Source of the DNA: JAWKTT01 sp041398965
GTDB lineage: Bacteria > Planctomycetota > Planctomycetia > Planctomycetales > Planctomycetaceae
Assembly (NCBI GenBank): GCA_041398965.1
Contig: JAWKTT010000049.1
Span: 1-30,748 of the forward strand
Length of the DNA stretch: 30,748 nt
Reading direction: 5' to 3'
This document shows, piece by piece, positions 26,190 to 30,748 of the stretch; the first letter of the stretch is position 1, and every line of letters starts with the position of its first letter. Below the pieces are notes generated by a model. That model ran no database searches and was not told the DNA's origin. It worked only from the letters and a program-made list of their open reading frames with translations. The position numbers and the translations under genes are program-made.

Positions 26190-26582
26190 ATGACCCACAA
26201 TCTGTTCGCCAATCTGCCTCAACGGACAACCGATGAACTTGTCGACCTGCTTGCGACAGGGGAAGGCCTGCGGATTGAACGGATCGTCTCCACAGGCCAA
26301 GTGAGTCCTCCGGGCTTCTGGTATGATCAGCCCGACGCTGAGTGGGTCGTCCTCTTGCAGGGAGCTGCCCAACTTCGGTTGCATGGAGAAGACTCTCCAC
26401 GACATCTTCAACCGGGCGATCATCTGCTGATTCCTGCTCACTGCCGACATCGTGTCGAGTGGACCGCTTTGGATGCTCCTACCGTCTGGCTGGCCGTCCA
26501 CTTCAAGAGTGATCGGCCGGTCTCTTCTCAACCATCGCGTCAGCAAGCAGAGTCTGTCGGTCCAGGGGCTTTCGAACATTAA
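26190..26582 (+). CDS. Small cupin-domain protein
   Basis: The 130-residue protein has a single cupin barrel. The opening PGFWYDQPDAEWVVLLQG carries an unusual Tyr/Asp/Glu arrangement in place of a full HxH motif. PGDHLLIPAHCRHRVEW is the second cupin motif, with a His suitable for a metal. Proteins of this type are widespread, and their activity is mostly unknown. It follows the FHA-EAL gene by 33 bases and is probably cotranscribed with it. A DUF1501 gene with its own strong ribosome binding site follows. Confidence 0.85.
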   Translation: MTHNLFANLPQRTTDELVDLLATGEGLRIERIVSTGQVSPPGFWYDQPDAEWVVLLQGAAQLRLHGEDSPRHLQPGDHLLIPAHCRHRVEWTALDAPTVWLAVHFKSDRPVSSQPSRQQAESVGPGAFEH

Positions 26583-26667
26583 TCTTGTTCCCCTTGCGAT
26601 GGCTTCGACGTTCCATCAAGATGTACTTGTTCGATTGAAGCGACCGGGAACATGAGGAGGGTGCTGC

Positions 26668-28103
26668 ATGCTGTCGATTGACGACCTGACTGGCCGATTG
26701 TGCGACGGTCTGAGCCGACGAACCTTGCTTCGCGCTGGGACGTTAGCGGCACTTGGTAGCGGTCTCGGGGTGCCTGCGGGGTGGCCAGGAGTTTGGCGTT
26801 CCGCAACTGCCGCTCCCAATGAGACGGCCTCTTCTCGTCGAGAGCAACGTGCAAAGTCGGTGATCGTGCTGTTCTTGCTTGGAGGGCCGCCTCAGCATTC
26901 AACGTGGGACCCCAAACCGACTGCGTCCGCTGAGGTTCGTGGAGTCTATGATCCGATCGCAACCAACGTCCCCGGACTTCAGATCTGTGAGCTACTTCCA
27001 GAGATGAGTCGGCGGATGAATCACCTCGCCGTTTTGCGAGCCGTTACGACGGGAGACAACGCCCATTCATCGAGTGGCTACTTCATGATGACGGGAGTGC
27101 CGCACATTCCGCAGAATCGAGAGAACGCCAATCCGGGAGCCCCCAACGACTGGCCCACAATGGGAGGGGTCATCCGTGAGATTGGACAGCGTCGGTCATT
27201 GATCCCATCGGCAGTACGTCTACCACATCATATCTATAACACGGATGGGAGCGTTTGGCCCGGACAGGACTCCGGCTGGCTGGGACATGCGGCTGAACCG
27301 TGGTTGTTTAATTGCGAACCCGCTTCAACTTCGTTCGACGTGCCCCAGTTTCGCCTGGCAGCCGATGTGACCTTGGACCGACTGACTCAGCGACGCAGCT
27401 TGTTACAGCAGATGAACTCGCAGTTGCGTGAGGTCGACCGTTCGCCGCAGCTGGAGAAGTTTTCAGGCGAACAACGGCAAGCCTTTGAATTGCTGACAAA
27501 CTCCCGAAGCCCGCAGTGCGTGCGGACCTCTCGCTCAAAGCGGACAGCACGCGTGATCGATACGGCAGAAGCCAGTTCGGGCAGAGTGTTCTGCTGGCCC
27601 GTCGACTTGCTGAAGCAGACGTAGAATTCGTGCAGGTCAATTGGTTCCGTAGAGGAAAGGACGAGCCATCGGACAATCCCTGCTGGGACAGTCATACTGA
27701 ACGAATCGGCTCGTCTGAAGGGGAGCTGCTCGTTCCCCCACTCGATCAAGCATTTTCTGCGTTACTAGATGACCTTGAACAGTCAGACGTCTCGATGAGA
27801 CTTCTTGTTGTCTGCATGGCAAGAGTTTGGTCGACGCCGAAGTTTAATTATGGTCGCCGGTCGTGGCGATCACCGGGGCATGTTTTTTCGATTAAAAGTG
27901 CTGGCCGGAGGCGGGGTCAAAGGGGGACAAGTCATTGGGCGTCGGACGATCAGGAGCCGTGGCCCGTTCAAGGTGTCGCGCAGCCTCAAGATGTCACTGC
28001 GACCATCTTTCATGCACTGGGCTACCCCCAGACACACGATGCCAGACTCCGCCGGTCGGCCTCATCCGATCAGCCGGGGAACGTCATCACCGACCTCTTT
28101 TAG
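26668..28103 (+). pseudogene. DUF1501 family Tat-exported protein, with many frame changes in its 3' part
   Basis: The start is strong: GAGGAGG lies 7 bases before the ATG, and the N-terminus has a twin-arginine signal (SRRTLLRAG, Arg17-Arg18). Residues to about 275 are clean and follow the family: LLGGPPQHSTWDPKP, then NHLAVLRAVTTGDNAHSSSGYFMMTG. Beyond about 27490 the protein sense continues but jumps frames at least eight times in 600 bases. Segments such as RDRYGRSQFGQSVLLARRL, LDET, VVCM, EFGR, LAGGGVKGGQVIG, VTATIFHALGYP, SAGRPHPISRG and NVITDLF are each readable and in the right order for a DUF1501 C-terminus. DUF1501 proteins are exported and of unknown activity, often next to sulfatases or DUF1553 genes; here a sulfatase follows. 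Confidence 0.8.
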
Positions 28104-28207
28104 GATGGGCGTTGTCGTTGGTTGCTCGCTCCTTGTTGACGGACAAACATGTTCGTTGCGCGGACAACACTGCATTCCTACCTATCTATTGATTGGCACC
28201 CGTTAGC

Positions 28208-29758
28208 ATGCAACCCAATATCATCTTTATTATCACAGATCAGCAACGTTTTGATACGATTCATGCGCTAGGTTTCGACTACATGGAGACGCCGACGTTC
28301 GATCGACTGGTTCATGAAGGGGTGACGTTTACGAACTGTCACGTTACGGCTGCCAGTTGTGCCCCGAGCCGAGCATCGCTGTTTACTGGTTATTATCCGC
28401 ATACGACCGGGACGCTCAAGAACGCCGATCTTTGGCGACACTCATGGGTCGAGGCGATCGCCGAGGTAGGGTACCGTTGCGTCAATGTCGGGAAGATGCA
28501 TAGCTACCCCTATCACACCCCGCTCGGATTTCACGAACGCTATGTCGTAGAGAATAAGGACCGATATCTCGAAGAACGTTATTACTTCGACGAGTGGGAT
28601 AAGGCATTGGCGGCACGTGGGCTCGTCAAACAACAGCGAGAACAATATCGCCAGCGAGACGACTACCGTTCGGCTCTCGGTGCCTTCGACTGGGAGCTGC
28701 CCGAAGAACTTCATTCGGACATGTTCGTCGGCGAGATGGCAAAATGGTGGCTCAAGAGCTATCCGGTGCGTCAGCCATTGTTCTTGGAGATTGGGTTTCC
28801 AGGACCGCACCCGCCATACGATCCGACACCCCGCTTCGCGGAACGTTATTTGTCGAAGGAACTCCCTTTACTCCCGGTAACGCAAGCCGAACTCGACGCG
28901 CAGCCTCCCTGCCTGAAAGAACTTCGTCAGCATAATTTTGAAGTCGATCATGATTCTGTCGTGCTTGATCTTCATCCAACGGAGGCCCAACGACATCGCC
29001 AGCGGGCCTATTATCTGGCGAACATTACGATGGTCGATCAAAAGATCGGCGAGATCCTGGAGACACTCGAGGAGCGAGGCTATCTCGCGAATTCGATCGT
29101 CATCGTCACGAGTGATCACGGGGATTGTTTGACAGATCATGGCCACTCTCAGAAGTGGACGATGTACGACCTAATTACCAAGATGCCCTTAATTGTTTGG
29201 AAAGGAAAAAACGTCGAGTTGCCGGGCTTTGTCCCTGGGCGAAGGGTCGATGGACTGTGCAGCCAGTTTGATGTGGGGCCAGCGATTCTGGAACTTGCCG
29301 GGGCGGGAGTTCGTGGGGGGACGCTCTCCTCGACCGTGACGACAGAGACCGCTGGCGAGTCGGTTGCGACGGTTGCTGCCAAGGCGAAGATCGAACGTCG
29401 TTGGCACCTCGATGCAATGGAAGCTCGTTCCCTGCTTCCCGCCATACAGAACGATGCGAACTGGCATCCACGAGAGTATGTCTTTGCTGAACAAGCGAAG
29501 GACGGAATTCTTACCGGGTGCGAATTCATGACCATGGTGCGGTCGAAGGAATGGAAACTGGTGCACTTTTTGGGAACCGACGGCGACCAACCGGGACAAT
29601 TGTTCGATCTGATTCGGGACCCGAACGAGCTACTGAACTTGTGGGAGTCTCGCGACCCCGAGCATCAGGCGAAAAAGCAAGAACTTCACGCGGTTCTATG
29701 TGAATGGCGGATGCGCAGCCAGTTGGCGACCAAAGACCTGTACGCCGAATGGCGGTAG
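28208..29758 (+). CDS. Sulfatase (type I, formylglycine-dependent)
   Basis: The 516-residue protein opens with NIIFIITDQQ (the metal-binding Asp11 and Gln12). It carries the signature CAPSR at 51-55, where Cys51 is converted to formylglycine by a separate enzyme; the run continues to GYYPHTTG. Further metal-binding residues lie in TSDHGD and near the HSQKWTMYD motif. It probably cleaves sulfate esters of polysaccharides. The ATG at 28208 is used because the sulfatase fold begins right after it. No signal peptide is seen, so the enzyme may be cytoplasmic or may have lost its leader. There is an unusual Ala/Thr/Val-rich insertion of about 35 residues (near residues 376-406) before MEARSLLP. It lies about 100 bases after the broken DUF1501 gene. 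Confidence 0.93.
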   Translation: MQPNIIFIITDQQRFDTIHALGFDYMETPTFDRLVHEGVTFTNCHVTAASCAPSRASLFTGYYPHTTGTLKNADLWRHSWVEAIAEVGYRCVNVGKMHSYPYHTPLGFHERYVVENKDRYLEERYYFDEWDKALAARGLVKQQREQYRQRDDYRSALGAFDWELPEELHSDMFVGEMAKWWLKSYPVRQPLFLEIGFPGPHPPYDPTPRFAERYLSKELPLLPVTQAELDAQPPCLKELRQHNFEVDHDSVVLDLHPTEAQRHRQRAYYLANITMVDQKIGEILETLEERGYLANSIVIVTSDHGDCLTDHGHSQKWTMYDLITKMPLIVWKGKNVELPGFVPGRRVDGLCSQFDVGPAILELAGAGVRGGTLSSTVTTETAGESVATVAAKAKIERRWHLDAMEARSLLPAIQNDANWHPREYVFAEQAKDGILTGCEFMTMVRSKEWKLVHFLGTDGDQPGQLFDLIRDPNELLNLWESRDPEHQAKKQELHAVLCEWRMRSQLATKDLYAEWR

Positions 29759-29767
29759 CACTGACTT

Positions 29768-29868
29768 CGCACATCGGAGAGCCATGTCAGTCGCGTGTGA
29801 AAGACTTCAAATGAGACGGATGTCCCCTGATCAAGGCGATTTGAGCGGACAAGGATGTCCGATGTGCG
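29768..29868. repeat. Long inverted repeat between convergent genes
   Basis: CGCACATCGGA (29768-29778) is matched exactly by TCCGATGTGCG (29858-29868), with a 79-base interior that contains a smaller GGAC..GTCC pair. It lies between the convergent sulfatase and lipoprotein genes. It could serve as a two-way terminator or be another small intergenic element. Confidence 0.45.
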
Positions 29869-29873
29869 AGGTG

Positions 29874-30716
29874 TCAATGCGGTTGAGTCACTCCGGCAAC
29901 TTGCGATAGTCCGCCGAACTTGAGGACGAGTAACCGTTCGATTGTGTTTCCGTCTTGATCGGTGCGGAAGAAGCGTCCTCCGAGTGAGTCCACTTTGGAT
30001 CCAACAGCCCCGAGCACAATCATTTCGCTTTCGTTGAGATCGATGGTAAATCGATTGGAGTAGACAGGGATCGACTCCTGGCCACCGGAGAGCTCCCAAC
30101 TGTTGTCGCCGGGAGTCGGTCTCATGCGGGAATCTCCGTGCCGGATTTCAGGGAGAAGTTCGATCTTTGCCCAACCGTTCTGTGCTCGTTCGACTCGACA
30201 TCGAATGATGCCGCGTCCCTGTTCGATTTCACGCTCTTGGGATTCGTTCCCCTCGATGAGCGAGATGACGCAGGGGGATGGAAAAGGATTGCAGGGGAAC
30301 TCGTGCGAGATGCCAGTTGGGACGCGGTACTGCTGCTTCATGGTTCTCATTCCGGGTCCCCCCCCGGCACCCTCTTTGAGTAGCGCGAGCAGTGCGGGGG
30401 GAGTCGGAGAGCCGGCGATACCGAACCTCAAGCCGTTGGATTGCAGACGCTCGCGAATGTCGGAGGAAACAGTGTTGATCTGATCAAGTTCGTACCAGAA
30501 CCCACTGTCCATCAGGGGGTCGCCGACGGGACGCTCGATGAAGAACAGCTCGAGATCGATCGCTTCCTGGCTCGCCTTGACCGGTTGCAGAAGTGAACCG
30601 GTTCTGTTTGTCGTTCCGGGATCAGCCGGAAACCAGAATTGACATCCAGTCGCTCCAACCATTAGCGCTGGGAGTGCGATTCGACAAAGAACCGATGGCA
30701 CGCGATACCGGTGCAT
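29874..30716 (-). CDS. Lipoprotein of unknown function
   Basis: The 280-residue protein starts with a basic stretch and hydrophobic core (about 8-22), followed by the lipobox GATGC with Cys25, so it is a lipid-anchored envelope protein. The mature part has QEAIDLELFFIERPVGD and YELDQINTVSSDIRERLQSNGLRFG, then a Cys-containing loop (PCNPFPSPC), followed by a beta-rich domain ending in LVLKFGG. The family is not recognised. A frame of similar size is expected in other planctomycetes. It is convergent with the sulfatase gene; its 5' end lies 32 bases from the window edge, so any partner gene upstream is out of sight. Confidence 0.75.
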   Translation of the reverse strand: MHRYRVPSVLCRIALPALMVGATGCQFWFPADPGTTNRTGSLLQPVKASQEAIDLELFFIERPVGDPLMDSGFWYELDQINTVSSDIRERLQSNGLRFGIAGSPTPPALLALLKEGAGGGPGMRTMKQQYRVPTGISHEFPCNPFPSPCVISLIEGNESQEREIEQGRGIIRCRVERAQNGWAKIELLPEIRHGDSRMRPTPGDNSWELSGGQESIPVYSNRFTIDLNESEMIVLGAVGSKVDSLGGRFFRTDQDGNTIERLLVLKFGGLSQVAGVTQPH

Positions 30717-30748
30717 GGGTGAAGAGAACCCGAAGAAGGGAGGAAGTG

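Overview
This 30.7 kb window looks like chromosomal DNA from a member of the Planctomycetota. The evidence is the gene families it holds: a DUF1559 protein with a pilin-like N-terminus, a DUF1501 Tat-exported protein next to a sulfatase, two secreted beta-roll proteins that begin with the LEPR-XLL type motif, an FHA-EAL fusion, and many membrane or lipoprotein genes of planctomycete style. Genes are loosely packed, intergenic gaps are long, and few operons are evident. I recognised no rRNA or tRNA gene and no CRISPR array.

Layout. Positions 1-2450 hold a small membrane protein and the first LEPR-XLL protein, both on the minus strand, followed by copy A of a dispersed intergenic repeat. Positions 2453-8444 hold a ThDP-dependent 2-keto-acid decarboxylase, a propeller-like exported protein, and a transglutaminase-like protein split by a frameshift. 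Positions 8621-10476 hold a His-rich exported protein and the DUF1559 pseudopilin, closed by a 13-bp perfect hairpin. Positions 10700-14791 hold an SDR oxidoreductase and ribBA (both minus strand) and, divergently, an HGSNAT/DUF5009-like membrane protein. Positions 14810-18615 look like an accessory segment: copies B and C of the repeat enclose a HEPN-motif protein (a possible defence RNase) and the second LEPR-XLL protein, with about 900 bases of gene-free DNA between them. Positions 18652-30716 hold a tandem alpha/beta-hydrolase protein, trxB, a CPBP (CAAX-type) membrane protease, a two-helix membrane protein, an FHA-EAL signalling protein, a cupin, a badly frameshifted DUF1501 gene, a sulfatase and a lipoprotein.

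The main second-look items are: (1) a three-copy, roughly 135-bp repeat family with inverted ends, two copies of which bracket the accessory segment; (2) the HEPN-motif protein within that segment; (3) three genes with single-base indels that leave the protein sense intact in alternating frames, most densely in the DUF1501 gene, which suggests consensus sequence error more than gene decay; (4) a decarboxylase with a basic N-terminal extension of about 47 residues lying behind such indels; and (5) an exported double alpha/beta-hydrolase whose first domain has lost its nucleophile. Nothing here amounts to a clearly recognisable new multi-gene system. The repeat family and the HEPN gene are the best candidates for novelty.
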